Counted from the first letter of the stretch, positions 8,358 through 18,145 are shown. The stretch is DNA of 58,293 nucleotides from Bermanella sp. WJH001 (GCF_030070105.1 NZ_JASJOO010000006.1:357888-416180), one strand, 5' to 3'. Notes: generated from the sequence alone by a model not told the origin. A program made the numbers and translations.

Positions 8358-9143
8358 ATGTTATACCGTTATCTATTGTTGTTTTGTTTGAGCTTACCAG
8401 GGAGTGCAGCCTATGCACAGTTAGAGGCTGGTCTTGGTTTATCTATGGTCAACGTGCCCCATTATGTGGGCAGTGATGAAGCTGAGCAGTATGTCCTGCC
8501 GTTCCCTTATTTGCGCTATCGCAGTGATAAAATCACCATTGATCGTAACCTGATTCAAGGCAATCTATGGCAATCTGGTAACTGGAGCTTAGAAATCAGC
8601 TTGGGTGGTGCTGTAAAAGTGGATAGTGATAAAAGTCAGGCGCGCCAAGACATGGATGATTTGGACTTTATTATAGAAGCAGGGCCAGCCCTTCACTATT
8701 ACTTTCTAGGGGACAGAAGCAAGGGCAATGCACTCTTTTTAGAATTGCCCATTCGCTTTGCTAATAGCACTGATTTCACACAAGCCAGTTATCGTGGCAC
8801 CACATTTAACCCCAGAGTGGTTTGGCGACGTGAATATTTTTTAGGTATTTATGAGGTGCGCCCGCAATTATCAATGGGATTACGTTCGGCTAGTAGCCAT
8901 TATCACGACTATATTTATGGGGTAGATAATCAATTTGTGACCTCTGAGCGAAGTGCCTATAAAGCCGAACATGGTTATGGGGGCTGGCAAGCAGGATACA
9001 GTACCGCGGTATTGTGGTCTGATTGGATGGCGGCGGGCTTTATGCGTTATGTGAATATCACGGGGGCTGCTTTTGAAGAAAGCCCACTGGTTAAAACACG
9101 TTCAAGTTTTATCCTAGGTATGGCAGTGGCTTACTTGTTTTAG
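8358..9143 (+). CDS. MipA/OmpV family outer membrane protein
   Basis: Starting at the ATG at 8358 gives a 261-residue protein with a signal peptide (MLYRYLLLFCLSLPGSAAYAQ). The frame is open upstream to 8265 but that extension is cysteine-rich and not signal-like. After cleavage, LEAGLGLSMVNVPHYVGSDEAEQYVLPFPYLRYRSDKITID is the MipA/OmpV N-terminal pattern. Alternating hydrophobic segments and a terminal aromatic residue (AVAYLF) fit an outer-membrane beta barrel. MipA in E. coli binds lytic transglycosylase and a penicillin-binding protein; most homologues have no known role. No operon partner. Confidence 0.88.
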   Translation: MLYRYLLLFCLSLPGSAAYAQLEAGLGLSMVNVPHYVGSDEAEQYVLPFPYLRYRSDKITIDRNLIQGNLWQSGNWSLEISLGGAVKVDSDKSQARQDMDDLDFIIEAGPALHYYFLGDRSKGNALFLELPIRFANSTDFTQASYRGTTFNPRVVWRREYFLGIYEVRPQLSMGLRSASSHYHDYIYGVDNQFVTSERSAYKAEHGYGGWQAGYSTAVLWSDWMAAGFMRYVNITGAAFEESPLVKTRSSFILGMAVAYLF

Positions 9144-9262
9144 AGTAATCCAAGTCAATTCAGTGTACACTTGTTCGCCTTATGCTGTGGCGAGGATTGA
9201 CTTAGTCTTTGGCTTAGGTAGCATGGCTTGTTAATGTATTTAGTTATATAAAAGAGCAATTT

Positions 9263-10075
9263 ATGAAGTATGTATTTAGTGTGTTTTTGGCCGGAATATT
9301 GGCCATGACTGTGGCTGAACCAGCCAGTGCTAAAAAGTTTGGCAGTGGTGGTTTTGGTAAATCTTTTCAAACAAGCCCGTTTAAAAAACAAACACCAGCG
9401 GCTCCTAACAAAGCCGCCCCAAATGCTGAAAAGAGTAAGAGTATGCGCCCAGGAATGGGTGGCTTGATGGGTGGTTTACTGGCAGGTGGTATCTTTGCTT
9501 ATTTATTGGGCAGTGGTGCATTTGAAGGCTTGCAGTTTATGGATATCCTATTATTTGCCTTAATTGGCTTTGTACTATTTAAGCTCTTTGCGCGACCAAA
9601 ACAGCAGCAACAATATGCAGGCATGCAAAGAAGTGGCTTTGAGCAAAGTAACGAGCAAGCGCCTGTATTTCAAGCACAATCAAACACCACTACTGACAGT
9701 ATTCCTTTGCAGTTCCCGCAAGGGTTTGATGTAAAGGCTTTTGAAAAAGGTGCCCTTGATCACTTTGCATTGGTTCATAAAGCATGGGATGAAGGCGAAT
9801 TTAGCACCGTAGCAGAATATGTTGATCCAAGTTTACTTGAGCAGCTAAAACAACAGCGTGCTCAATATGCGGCAAAACTCGACAACAAAATTATCGACTT
9901 AAGCGCTGACATTGTTCGGGCGGAGCCAATCGCACAAGGCCACCGCTTGAGTATTTTGTTCCGCGGATTAATGAAAGACATGCAAAGCAATGAAGAACAC
10001 GGCGTATTTGATGTGTGGCACTTAGAAAAGGGCCCATCTAATACTTGGTTGATCGTTGGTATTGAAGCCGAATAA
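9263..10075 (+). CDS. Tim44-like domain membrane protein
   Basis: This 270-residue protein has a signal-like N-terminus (MKYVFSVFLAGILAMTVAEPASA), a glycine/lysine/proline-rich linker, two closely spaced hydrophobic segments (GGLMGGLLAGGIFAYLLGSG and FMDILLFALIGFVLFKLF, residues about 65-112), a glutamine-rich stretch, and a C-terminal Tim44-like domain (FEKGALDHFALVHKAWDEGEF onwards). Bacterial members are called predicted lipid-binding transport proteins; real function is unproven. It is 28 bases upstream of an acyl desaturase gene and probably co-transcribed with it, which fits a role near membrane lipids. Confidence 0.85.
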   Translation: MKYVFSVFLAGILAMTVAEPASAKKFGSGGFGKSFQTSPFKKQTPAAPNKAAPNAEKSKSMRPGMGGLMGGLLAGGIFAYLLGSGAFEGLQFMDILLFALIGFVLFKLFARPKQQQQYAGMQRSGFEQSNEQAPVFQAQSNTTTDSIPLQFPQGFDVKAFEKGALDHFALVHKAWDEGEFSTVAEYVDPSLLEQLKQQRAQYAAKLDNKIIDLSADIVRAEPIAQGHRLSILFRGLMKDMQSNEEHGVFDVWHLEKGPSNTWLIVGIEAE

Positions 10076-10103
10076 ATAACAAGAATATTCAGAGGTATTA
10101 TCT

Positions 10104-11276
10104 ATGTTTGAACAAGGTTTATGGGGCTTAAACGGCTGGCAAGTATTGCTGTTTACCCTAGTAATGACTCACATCTCTATTGTAAGTGTGACCATTTATT
10201 TACATCGTGCAATGGCGCACCGTGCCATGGATATTCATCCTGCGCTGGCTCACTTTTTCCGTTTTTGGTTATGGTTAACCACCGCAACCATTACAAAAGA
10301 ATGGGTATCGATTCACCGTAAGCATCACGCAAAATGCGAAACGGAAGAAGATCCTCATTCACCAGTGATTAAAGGTCTCAAAACTGTATTGCTAACTGGT
10401 GCAGAGCTTTATAAAGATGAAGCCGACAATAAAGAAACCATTACCCGTTATGGTAAAGGCTGCCCAGAAGACTGGGTTGAAAACAACGTTTACCAAAAAT
10501 ATAAATTTTTAGGTATTTTCATCATGTTAGGTTTTAACATTTTAATGTTAGGCCCAATTGGTATTACGGTATGGGCAATTCAAATGATGTGGATGCCAGT
10601 ACACGCTGCAGGCATCATCAATGGCTTAGGTCATGCTATGGGCTACCGTAACTTTGAATGTTCAGACGCAGCAACCAACATTAGCCCAGTCGGTATTTGG
10701 ATTGGCGGCGAAGAGCTGCATAACAATCACCATACTTACCCTAATTCAGCAAAATTATCGGTTAAAAAATGGGAATTTGATATTGGTTGGATGTACATCA
10801 CTATTTTTAAAGCGTTAGGCTTAATTAAAAATGTACGCACGGGCCCAGTCATGGCCATTGATAAAAGTAAATTAGAATTGGATTTTGATGCTGCATTGGC
10901 TGCTGCCAATAATCGTTTTCAAATAATGGCTAAGTTTTACAAAAAGGTGATCAAACCTGTAGCTAAACATGAGCAAGCTCAATCTAAATTAGAGTTACCA
11001 TTTGCACGTGTTAAACGACTATTACGCAAAGAAGAAGCGTTATTAAATGATAAGTATCGCCAACAGCTGGCGGATCTATTAGAACAAAACGAAATGATGG
11101 AGAAAGTATACAAGATGAAGCAAGAGCTTCAGCTAGTATGGAAAAAACGCTCTGCCAGTCGTGACGAGCTACTTAAAGCCATGCAAGCATGGTGTAAAGA
11201 AGCCGAAGAAAGTGGTATTCGTGCTTTAGAAGAGTTTGCTCAAAGTCTGCGTCAATACAGTACAAAAATGGCTTAG
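10104..11276 (+). CDS. Membrane acyl-CoA/acyl-lipid desaturase
   Basis: This 390-residue protein has the three histidine boxes of the stearoyl-CoA-type desaturases: HRAMAH (34-39), HRKHH (71-75) and HNNHH (206-210), which bind the di-iron centre, with hydrophobic segments before and between them. The last 120 residues are charged and helical, as in DesB-like delta-9 desaturases of Pseudomonas. It probably introduces a cis double bond into long-chain acyl-CoA under aerobic conditions and so adjusts membrane fluidity. CAGAGGT upstream is a good ribosome site. The preceding Tim44-like gene is a likely operon partner and a terminator follows. No ferredoxin or ferredoxin reductase gene is adjacent. 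Confidence 0.9.
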   Translation: MFEQGLWGLNGWQVLLFTLVMTHISIVSVTIYLHRAMAHRAMDIHPALAHFFRFWLWLTTATITKEWVSIHRKHHAKCETEEDPHSPVIKGLKTVLLTGAELYKDEADNKETITRYGKGCPEDWVENNVYQKYKFLGIFIMLGFNILMLGPIGITVWAIQMMWMPVHAAGIINGLGHAMGYRNFECSDAATNISPVGIWIGGEELHNNHHTYPNSAKLSVKKWEFDIGWMYITIFKALGLIKNVRTGPVMAIDKSKLELDFDAALAAANNRFQIMAKFYKKVIKPVAKHEQAQSKLELPFARVKRLLRKEEALLNDKYRQQLADLLEQNEMMEKVYKMKQELQLVWKKRSASRDELLKAMQAWCKEAEESGIRALEEFAQSLRQYSTKMA

Positions 11277-11300
11277 ATAAACTCACATTGTTTAGACAAA

Positions 11301-11328
11301 AACGGAAGCTTAGCTTCCGTTTTTTTTT
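11301..11328 (+). terminator. Rho-independent terminator
   Basis: Perfect inverted repeat AACGGAAGCT/AGCTTCCGTT with a 1-base centre, followed by eight or more T, 24 bases after the desaturase stop. Confidence 0.92.
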
Positions 11329-11506
11329 GCCTGGTGTTTTATTTTTTGAAATCTGAACAGGCTGGTACTAGAAGTTAGAGATAAAAAAGGTACATTTTCA
11401 TTCCTATCTGATCTATAGTTACTCTTCATACTTTGGTATGAATAAAGCACTTAATACAGGCTTTGAATAAATATTAATCAAAAAATAAAGTATCTAAGGA
11501 ATAGAA

Positions 11507-12154
11507 ATGTTAAAGGTTATTTTAACGTCACTTCTTATTGTGAGTTTATCGGGTTGTGGATTGTTGTTCGAAACAAAACCATTAACTCAAGAATCATCAG
11601 CGCAACTTAAGAATAAAAAAGTAGTTGTAACAGAGCCATATGAAATTGGTTTAAGCTCGATGACATTAACAGATGTGTATCTTGGTATATTTTCTCCAGA
11701 TCCTTCAGGGGATGAGCTGCAAAAGCGTTACGGTATTAAAGACCCAATTGCTAATCTAAAATCAAAGGTATTGGCATCTTGGAAAAAAGACACTCGTTTT
11801 AATGTTTCAGGTAAAAAGTCAATGGATGCTTATACTCCATCAGTGGATGAATTGACGGCTGACGTAAGCAATGCAGATTTTTTATTGGATGTTAGTTCTG
11901 CTCAAATGTTTTTCACGTATAAAATTGGTAGTTTCACTGAATACAATGTGAAATATAAAGCTAAGTTACAGTTGGTTGATTTGGCCAATAAAACGGTAGT
12001 TGCGCAAAAACTGTGCGATGCTGTCTCCGGTGACGATAAGTCTTATACCTATGACGACTACCTAGCAAATAATGCCAAATTATTAAAAGAAGCTTTGCTA
12101 GAAGCCTCTAATAAATGCGCTTATGAGCTGTCGGTTGCAGCATTAAAATCTTAA
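11507..12154 (+). CDS. Lipoprotein of unknown function
   Basis: This 215-residue protein has a typical lipoprotein signal with lipobox LSGC (cysteine 17) followed by G, so it is probably sorted to the outer membrane. The mature part has VVVTEPYEIGLSSMTLTDVYLG and mixed alpha/beta composition with a conserved-looking C-terminal helix (LLKEALLEASNKCAYELSVAAL). I do not recognise the family. It stands alone between a terminator and a convergent small gene; GGAATAG is a weak ribosome site. Confidence 0.8.
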   Translation: MLKVILTSLLIVSLSGCGLLFETKPLTQESSAQLKNKKVVVTEPYEIGLSSMTLTDVYLGIFSPDPSGDELQKRYGIKDPIANLKSKVLASWKKDTRFNVSGKKSMDAYTPSVDELTADVSNADFLLDVSSAQMFFTYKIGSFTEYNVKYKAKLQLVDLANKTVVAQKLCDAVSGDDKSYTYDDYLANNAKLLKEALLEASNKCAYELSVAALKS

Positions 12155-12176
12155 TGACGCGCCTGACATTAAGCAT

Positions 12177-12506
12177 TTAGCTTAATGCCTTTACCATTAT
12201 TGCGTAAAACCTTTTTTGTGTAAGATCTTTTATTGCAATAGTAGTGAATTCAAAACTGGGGTCTTGTGAGATGCGACAAAACTCGTATTGCACTTGCTCT
12301 GGTTGATCATCAAATATAATCATCACAATACGTTTGTCGTTACTAATATTGTCTATGGTGAGCGTGTCGGCCGCAAAGCCTGCCTTACGTAAGTTATGAC
12401 TGATGCCAATGATGGGGTCAAGATTGGGATAGTCTTGCTGAATTTGAGTTTGCGCTAATTTGGCAATGTCACTCAGGGGATAAACCTTGGCGTCTTTGAT
12501 TTTCAT
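12177..12506 (-). CDS. Small conserved-looking protein of unknown function
   Basis: This 109-residue soluble protein has no signal peptide or membrane segment. It shows an alternating strand pattern in the middle (KRIVMIIFDDQPEQVQYEFCRI) and a helical start. I do not recognise it. It lies 80 bases downstream of mvaB on the same strand and could be read through from the liu operon, but no functional link can be argued. The convergent lipoprotein gene ends 22 bases away. Confidence 0.6.
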   Translation of the reverse strand: MKIKDAKVYPLSDIAKLAQTQIQQDYPNLDPIIGISHNLRKAGFAADTLTIDNISNDKRIVMIIFDDQPEQVQYEFCRISQDPSFEFTTIAIKDLTQKRFYAIMVKALS

Positions 12507-12586
12507 AATGATTGTAATAACAACGTATCTATAAATATTATGTCAGTATGATACAGGCTTTGAGCTTGGATTTCATAATGCTGAAG

Positions 12587-13498
12587 TTATGAGCTTAACG
12601 CCAATCCCACCTTACTTTGATTATCACGTTTTAATTCGCGACAAATCCAGTTACCAATTTTAATCACTTCATCAAGGTTGATACCTGTTTCGATGTTCAT
12701 GCCATGTAACATGTATAAAACATCTTCTGTGGCGATATTGCCGCTGGCGCCTTTGGCATAGGGACAGCCTCCTAAACCGGCCACAGCACTGTCAATTTTA
12801 TTAATACCGTATTCAAGGCTTGCATAAATGTTGACTAATGCTTGGCCATAGGTGTTGTGGCAATGCACAGCAATTTTATCGGCAGGCACTTCTTTTAATA
12901 CGGCGTCCAGCATACGTTTAAATTTAATAGGGGTGCCGACACCTATGGTGTCCCCCAATGATATTTCAAAACAACCCATTTGATATAAGGTTTTAGCGAC
13001 ATCGGCCACTGCCTGTGGATCAATATCCCCTTGGTAAGGGCAACTAATAATGGTAGAGACATAACCTCGCATGGGCAGGTTAAGTTGCTGCGCCGATGCT
13101 GCAATGTCTTCAAAGCGTTGTAGGCTTTCTTTAATTGAGCAGTTAATATTTTTTTGCGTGAAAGCTTCACTAGCGGCACCAAAAATAGCAATTTCATCTG
13201 CCTTGTTTTGCACGGCACCCTCTAACCCTTTTAAATTCGGTGTGAGTACTGCGTACTGTGCGCCGGTTTCTGATTTTACCGAACTTGCGTTTAATGCAGT
13301 TAATACCTGATCGGTATTGGCCATTTGAGGCACCCATTTAGGGGAGACAAAACTGCCCGCTTCAATTTTTTTAAGTCCGGCTTTGGCTAAGCGCTCAATT
13401 AATTCAACTCGCAAGGCAACCGGTAGTGTTTGTTTTTCATTTTGTAGGCCGTCTCGCGGGCCCACTTCAATGATGTGTACTTTGTTTGGTATGGTCAT
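12587..13498 (-). CDS. mvaB: Hydroxymethylglutaryl-CoA lyase
   Basis: The enzyme cleaves 3-hydroxy-3-methylglutaryl-CoA to acetoacetate and acetyl-CoA, the last step of leucine degradation. VHIIEVGPRDGLQNE near the N-terminus carries the metal/substrate site, and AGLGGCPYAKGASGN holds the catalytic cysteine loop of HMG-CoA lyases. The start chosen is ATG 13498, which has AAGGTGG five bases upstream; an in-frame GTG at 13507 lies inside that ribosome site. At 303 residues it has the usual bacterial length. It is the last gene of the liu operon (also called liuE), separated from liuD by about 100 bases holding a REP-like sequence. Confidence 0.95.
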   Translation of the reverse strand: MTIPNKVHIIEVGPRDGLQNEKQTLPVALRVELIERLAKAGLKKIEAGSFVSPKWVPQMANTDQVLTALNASSVKSETGAQYAVLTPNLKGLEGAVQNKADEIAIFGAASEAFTQKNINCSIKESLQRFEDIAASAQQLNLPMRGYVSTIISCPYQGDIDPQAVADVAKTLYQMGCFEISLGDTIGVGTPIKFKRMLDAVLKEVPADKIAVHCHNTYGQALVNIYASLEYGINKIDSAVAGLGGCPYAKGASGNIATEDVLYMLHGMNIETGINLDEVIKIGNWICRELKRDNQSKVGLALSS

Positions 13499-13508
13499 TT
13501 TATCCACC

Positions 13509-13532
13509 TTGTGGGAGGGCGCTTGCGCGCGA
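13509..13532 (-). repeat. Single REP-like palindrome copy
   Basis: TTGTGGGAGGGCGCTT plus GCGCGCGA is the same 24-base sequence that forms the arms of the inverted pair at 18028-18094. It includes a GCGC-TT-GCGC palindrome core. It lies between liuD and mvaB, immediately upstream of the mvaB ribosome site. It resembles the Pseudomonas REP pattern GTGGGAGCGGGCTTGCCCGC with paired base changes in the stem. Confidence 0.8.
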
Positions 13533-13597
13533 TAGATATATTTTCATATTCAATATCTTCATGCGCACACACATTTCCACAGTAGTTCGTTTTAAAG

Positions 13598-15616
13598 TTA
13601 GGCTTCTTCCATTTCAATTAACATGGCGCTTTCACTGACTAAATCACCCAGCTTAAAACAAATTTCTTTAATGATGCCATTTACTGGGGCTTTGATGGCA
13701 TGTTCCATTTTCATGGCTTCCATTATCATTAATACATCACCCGCTTGTACGGTTTCGCCAACGTTGGTATCAATTTGAATAATGGTGCCATTCATGGGGG
13801 CGGTTAAGCTGCCAGCTTGCTCGGTATGTTGATTAAAGTTGGCTTGGTAATAAGCAAACTGGCTTTCACCTTGGCCGTCATAGACCCATATTTGATGTTT
13901 ATAATTAATGATACGTGCGCTTTGCCACTTATCATTAAATTGATACTGTATTGTGTCGTTTTCTAAACGCCCCATAACAGTAAATACTTCGTTGTTTATG
14001 GTTATTTGCCAATGGCCAATGTTTGTTTGATTAGAAAGGGTTTCAACATCAACACTGAATAATGTGTTGTCATGGGTTGTAAAGTGTAGGGTTTCTTTTG
14101 CTGCTTGATTTAAACGCATGGCGTTTATTTTATGCCAAGGGTTGGTGTGGTCATCGTTGGAGGCGCGGCCCAACCGAAGGCTTGTGCGTTTTAGCATGTG
14201 CTGACAAACAGCAGCTATAAGGTGATGATGTTTGATACCATGATCATTCATCAGCTGATCATTAAATTCTTCAATAAACTGTGTGCTCACATCACCTTGA
14301 CGAAACGCTTCGACATTCACCACTTTGCGTAAGAACGATAAGTTAGTGGTAACCCCTGCAATTTGATATTGCTGAAGGGCTTGTTTTAGTGTGCTTAAAC
14401 ATTGCTCTCTATCTTCGCCCCAGACAATTAACTTGCTGATCATTGGGTCGTAATACGGACTAACCTCATCCCCTTGTTGAACACCGGTATCTAATCGTAC
14501 TTTTCCTGCTATCAATTTAGGCAGTTGCACATGTTCAAGTGTGCCTGTGGTGGGTAAAAAATCATTATTTGGGTCTTCTGCATAAATGCGCACTTCCATG
14601 GAATGACCGTGAATACTCAGCTCACTTTGTGTTAAGGGTAAGGTTTCACCTTGAGCCACTTTTAATTGCCAAGCCACTAAGTCTTGGCCTGTGATCATTT
14701 CGGTAACTGGGTGTTCCACTTGTAAGCGGGTATTCATTTCCATGAAATAGAAGGTGCCATTGTCATATAAAAATTCAACGGTGCCGGCCCCTTCATATTG
14801 AATGGCTTTTGCCGCTTGAATAGCGGCTTCACCCATGGCTTGGCGTTCTTGTTCACTAAATTGAGGGGCGGGGGCTTCTTCAACCACTTTTTGATGACGA
14901 CGCTGAATAGAGCAATCACGTTCAAATAGATACACACCATTGCCTTGCTGATCCATAAAAACTTGGATTTCAACATGACGTGGGCGAGTGATGTATTTTT
15001 CAGCTAATAATTTATCATCCCCAAAACTGTTCAAGCCCTCCCGCTTGGATGCTTTAATGGCTGATGGAATTTGATTTTCGTTTTCAACTACACGCATGCC
15101 TTTACCACCACCACCGGCGCTGGCTTTAATTAAAACTGGAAAACCAATTTTTTTAATTTCGTCGCTAAGAAAAGCTTCGTCTTGATTGTCTCCATGGTAA
15201 CCCGGTACTAAAGGCACGCGGGCTTTTTCCATTAAGGCTTTTGATTCACTTTTAGAGCCCATGGCTTTAATAGCGTTTACGGGTGGCCCTACCCAAATAA
15301 TACCTGCGTCTTGAATGGCTTGAGCAAAACCGGCGTTCTCGGATAAAAAACCGTAACCTGGGTGAATAGCATCAGCGCCTGAATCCTTTGCTACTTGTAA
15401 GACTTTATCAACCACTAGGTAGCTATCTTTGGCCGGACTTGCGCCTATGTACCAAGCCTCATCGGCTTGTTTTACATGTAATGCGTTTTGGTCTGCGTCA
15501 CTGTAAAGGGCGATACAGTGCACTCCCATTTTTTGTGCGCTTTGCATAATACGCACAGCAATCTCACCGCGGTTGGCAATGAGTAGGCGGGTAATTTTTT
15601 TATTATTAGTATTCAT
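13598..15616 (-). CDS. liuD: Methylcrotonoyl-CoA carboxylase, biotin-carrying alpha subunit
   Basis: This 672-residue subunit carboxylates its own biotin with ATP and bicarbonate, then supplies carboxyl groups to LiuB for 3-methylcrotonyl-CoA carboxylation. The biotin carboxylase part begins ITRLLIANRGEIAVRIMQSA and contains the glycine-rich ATP-grasp loop KASAGGGGKGMRVVE and the EMNTRLQVEHPVTE motif. The C-terminal biotinyl domain has EAMKMEHAIKAP with the biotinylated lysine at 636. It overlaps the end of liuC by 11 bases, indicating translational coupling. Length and order (A-B-C-D-E) match liu operons of Pseudomonas and relatives. Confidence 0.95.
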   Translation of the reverse strand: MNTNNKKITRLLIANRGEIAVRIMQSAQKMGVHCIALYSDADQNALHVKQADEAWYIGASPAKDSYLVVDKVLQVAKDSGADAIHPGYGFLSENAGFAQAIQDAGIIWVGPPVNAIKAMGSKSESKALMEKARVPLVPGYHGDNQDEAFLSDEIKKIGFPVLIKASAGGGGKGMRVVENENQIPSAIKASKREGLNSFGDDKLLAEKYITRPRHVEIQVFMDQQGNGVYLFERDCSIQRRHQKVVEEAPAPQFSEQERQAMGEAAIQAAKAIQYEGAGTVEFLYDNGTFYFMEMNTRLQVEHPVTEMITGQDLVAWQLKVAQGETLPLTQSELSIHGHSMEVRIYAEDPNNDFLPTTGTLEHVQLPKLIAGKVRLDTGVQQGDEVSPYYDPMISKLIVWGEDREQCLSTLKQALQQYQIAGVTTNLSFLRKVVNVEAFRQGDVSTQFIEEFNDQLMNDHGIKHHHLIAAVCQHMLKRTSLRLGRASNDDHTNPWHKINAMRLNQAAKETLHFTTHDNTLFSVDVETLSNQTNIGHWQITINNEVFTVMGRLENDTIQYQFNDKWQSARIINYKHQIWVYDGQGESQFAYYQANFNQHTEQAGSLTAPMNGTIIQIDTNVGETVQAGDVLMIMEAMKMEHAIKAPVNGIIKEICFKLGDLVSESAMLIEMEEA

Positions 15617-16406
15617 TTTTTTCTACCCATGATGGTTTACGTTTTTCTAAAAACGAAGCTAAGCCTTCTTGGCCTTCTTCACTTACCCGTATAGATGCAA
15701 TTAAATTCACCGTGTAGTCACGCATGGCGTTATTAATTTCACCGCGACTCACCGCCTTAATGAGCTGTTTGGTTTTATTCATGGCTTGTGGGCTGTTGAG
15801 CAATAAGGCGTCGATTAATTGCGTTGCTTTATTCGCTAACGCCACTTCATCATTCACTACTTCATGTAGCAAACCTAACTTCTCAGCGATTTGAGCATCA
15901 AAGACTTCAGCGCTTAAAAAGTATCGACGGGCTGCACGCTCACCGATGGCGGACACCACAAACGGACTTATCACCGCAGGGCTTAATCCAATTTTAACTT
16001 CGCTTAAACAAAAGCAGCTGCGTTGTGTGGCGATGGCCATATCACAACAGGCAATTAAACCCACTGCACCACCGTAAGCCGCACCATCAACAAGGGCCAC
16101 CGTGGGTTTATTTAAATTGTTCAGAGTGTGCATGAGCTGTGCAAGTTGTTGAGCATCCTCACGATTTTCTTGTTCTGTGAGAACGGCCATGCGTTTCATC
16201 CAATTTAAATCAGCGCCTGCACTAAAATGTTTGCCGTTACTGGTTAATACCACCACTTGAACATGGTCATTGGTAGTTATGTCATCTAGGGCATGAATGA
16301 TTGTTTGAATCAATACATCATCAAATGCGTTATGCACGTCAGGGCGATTCAAAATAAGTTTAGCGACGCCGTTTTCAATTTCGATCAATAAATTAGAATC
16401 TGTCAT
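15606..16406 (-). CDS. liuC: Methylglutaconyl-CoA hydratase (crotonase family)
   Basis: This 266-residue crotonase-fold protein hydrates 3-methylglutaconyl-CoA to HMG-CoA, bridging the carboxylase and lyase steps. Visible family signatures are LTSNGKHFSAGADLNWMKRM (oxyanion-hole region), VDGAAYGGAVGLIACCDMAIA, and SEVKIGLSPAVISPFV. The active-site glutamate pattern is that of LiuC/AUH-type hydratases rather than of fatty-acid enoyl-CoA hydratases; this assignment rests on operon context as well. It starts three bases after the liuB stop and overlaps liuD. Confidence 0.92.
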   Translation of the reverse strand: MTDSNLLIEIENGVAKLILNRPDVHNAFDDVLIQTIIHALDDITTNDHVQVVVLTSNGKHFSAGADLNWMKRMAVLTEQENREDAQQLAQLMHTLNNLNKPTVALVDGAAYGGAVGLIACCDMAIATQRSCFCLSEVKIGLSPAVISPFVVSAIGERAARRYFLSAEVFDAQIAEKLGLLHEVVNDEVALANKATQLIDALLLNSPQAMNKTKQLIKAVSRGEINNAMRDYTVNLIASIRVSEEGQEGLASFLEKRKPSWVEKNEY

Positions 16407-16408
16407 GG

Positions 16409-18016
16409 TTACATCCTAAATATGCCGAATTTGGTTTCTTGTTGAGGGGCGTTGAGTGATGCGCTAATGGCAAGGCCCAATACTTCACGACTTTGCGCAG
16501 GATCAATCACTCCGTCATCCCAAAGACGTGCAGATGCATAATAAGGGTGACCTTCTTTTTCGTATTTTTCGAGTAGCGGTTTTTTAAAGGCCGCTTGTTC
16601 TTCATCACTAAAGGTTTCACCGCGTTTTTCTTTTGCGCCTTTGGTGATTAATGACATCACCCCAGCGGCCTGTTCGCCCCCCATCACGCTGATACGTGCG
16701 TTGGGCCACATCCACATAAAGTTTGGATCATAAGCACGGCCACACATGCCGTAGTTACCCGCACCAAAACTGCCGCCAAATACCATGGTGAATTTAGGCA
16801 CCTTGGCACAGGCAACGGCGTTCACCATTTTAGCGCCGTGTTTGGCGATGCCTTCTTGTTCGTACTTTGAGCCCACCATAAAGCCAGTGATATTTTGTAA
16901 GAAGATGAGGGGAATATTACGCTGGCAACATAGCTCAACAAAGTTCGCGCCTTTTTGCGCGCTTTCAGAAAATAAAATTCCGTTGTTAGCGACGATGCCC
17001 ACAGGGTAACCAAAGATACGAGCAAAGCCACATACTAGGGTGGTGCCAAAGCGCGCTTTGTATTCGTCAAAGTCACTGCCATCCACAATACGTACGATGA
17101 TTTCGCGGGCATCCATGGGTTTTTTTAAATCTTTTGGAATGATGCCATACAGCTCTTCGGCATCATAAAGAGGGGCAATAACATCGCGGACATCTAATTG
17201 CGTTTGTTTTTGCCAATTTAGGCGGTCAATGGATTGTCGTGCTAACTGCAACGCGTGTTCATCGTTTTCAGCTAGGTGATCAACTACACCACTCATGGAT
17301 GTGTGCATGTCGCCGCCACCTAGGGTTTCTGCGTCAACTACTTCACCAGTTGCCATTTGTACCAGAGGTGGGCCGGCTAAAAAAATGGTGCCTTGTTCTT
17401 TTACGATGATGGATTCATCTGCCATGGCGGGCACATACGCGCCCCCAGCGGTGCAGCTGCCCATCACCACTGCAATTTGCGGAATGCCCATGGCCGACAT
17501 ATTGGCTTGATTAAAAAAGATGCGGCCAAAATGTTCTTTGTCGGGAAAGACTTCATCTTGGCGAGGCAGGTTGGCGCCGCCGCTGTCCACCAAATAAATA
17601 CACGGCAGATAATTTTTTTGCGCGATTTCTTGAGCGCGTAAATGTTTCTTCACGGTTAAAGGGTAGTAAGAGCCGCCTTTCACTGTGGCATCGTTTGCTA
17701 CGATCATGCATTCCACACCACTAACTTTGCCGATCCCTGCAACCACGCCTGCACATGGAACATCTTCACCATATACCTCGTATGCGGCCAATTGTCCTAC
17801 TTCTAAAAAAGGGGAACCTTCATCGAGTAATTTTTCGATACGTTCGCGGGCTAATAATTTACCGCGACTTTTGTGACGAGCTTGAGCTGCTTCACCACCA
17901 CCTAACGTGATGTTGGCCACCAGTTTTTTTAGGTCCGCCACGATGTTTAAATTAAACGCGAGGTTGTCTTTAAACTCAGCGCTGTTGGTATTGATATTGG
18001 AATGTAGCGTTGGCAT
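16409..18016 (-). CDS. liuB: Methylcrotonoyl-CoA carboxylase, carboxyltransferase beta subunit
   Basis: The 535-residue carboxyltransferase moves the carboxyl group from LiuD-biotin to 3-methylcrotonyl-CoA. [41 protein letters not shown] and [25 protein letters not shown] are hallmarks of MCC beta subunits. The start is ATG 18016 (MPTLHSN) with CGGAG seven bases upstream. The frame runs further to 18094, but this extension is simply a reading of the REP-like inverted pair. Usual family length is about 535, which supports the start. Confidence 0.95.
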   Translation of the reverse strand: MPTLHSNINTNSAEFKDNLAFNLNIVADLKKLVANITLGGGEAAQARHKSRGKLLARERIEKLLDEGSPFLEVGQLAAYEVYGEDVPCAGVVAGIGKVSGVECMIVANDATVKGGSYYPLTVKKHLRAQEIAQKNYLPCIYLVDSGGANLPRQDEVFPDKEHFGRIFFNQANMSAMGIPQIAVVMGSCTAGGAYVPAMADESIIVKEQGTIFLAGPPLVQMATGEVVDAETLGGGDMHTSMSGVVDHLAENDEHALQLARQSIDRLNWQKQTQLDVRDVIAPLYDAEELYGIIPKDLKKPMDAREIIVRIVDGSDFDEYKARFGTTLVCGFARIFGYPVGIVANNGILFSESAQKGANFVELCCQRNIPLIFLQNITGFMVGSKYEQEGIAKHGAKMVNAVACAKVPKFTMVFGGSFGAGNYGMCGRAYDPNFMWMWPNARISVMGGEQAAGVMSLITKGAKEKRGETFSDEEQAAFKKPLLEKYEKEGHPYYASARLWDDGVIDPAQSREVLGLAISASLNAPQQETKFGIFRM

Positions 18017-18027
18017 TGATATCTCCG

Positions 18028-18094
18028 TTGTGGGAGGGCGCTTGCGCGCGACAAAGTTTGATGAATCGTGTCGCGCGCAAGCGCCCTCCCACAA
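18028..18094. repeat. Inverted pair of REP-like elements (perfect 26-bp arms)
   Basis: Arms 18028-18053 and 18069-18094 are perfect reverse complements (TTGTGGGAGGGCGCTTGC and onward to GCGACA) around a 15-base spacer. Each arm also holds a smaller GCGC-TT-GCGC palindrome, the two-level structure of a REP doublet or BIME. A single copy of the arm lies at 13509-13532. The pair sits between liuA and liuB, where it may slow or partly stop transcription or stabilise the upstream mRNA part. Confidence 0.92.
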
Positions 18095-18145
18095 AGTAGT
18101 AATGTTAGGAAATCGTCTTACGTCTCTCGTCTTGCATCTTTTGTA

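Noticed and set aside
18017-18094. N-terminal extension of liuB ([10 protein letters not shown]...)
   Set aside because: It is a translation of the REP-like inverted pair; the ATG at 18016 has a good ribosome site and gives the normal family length.
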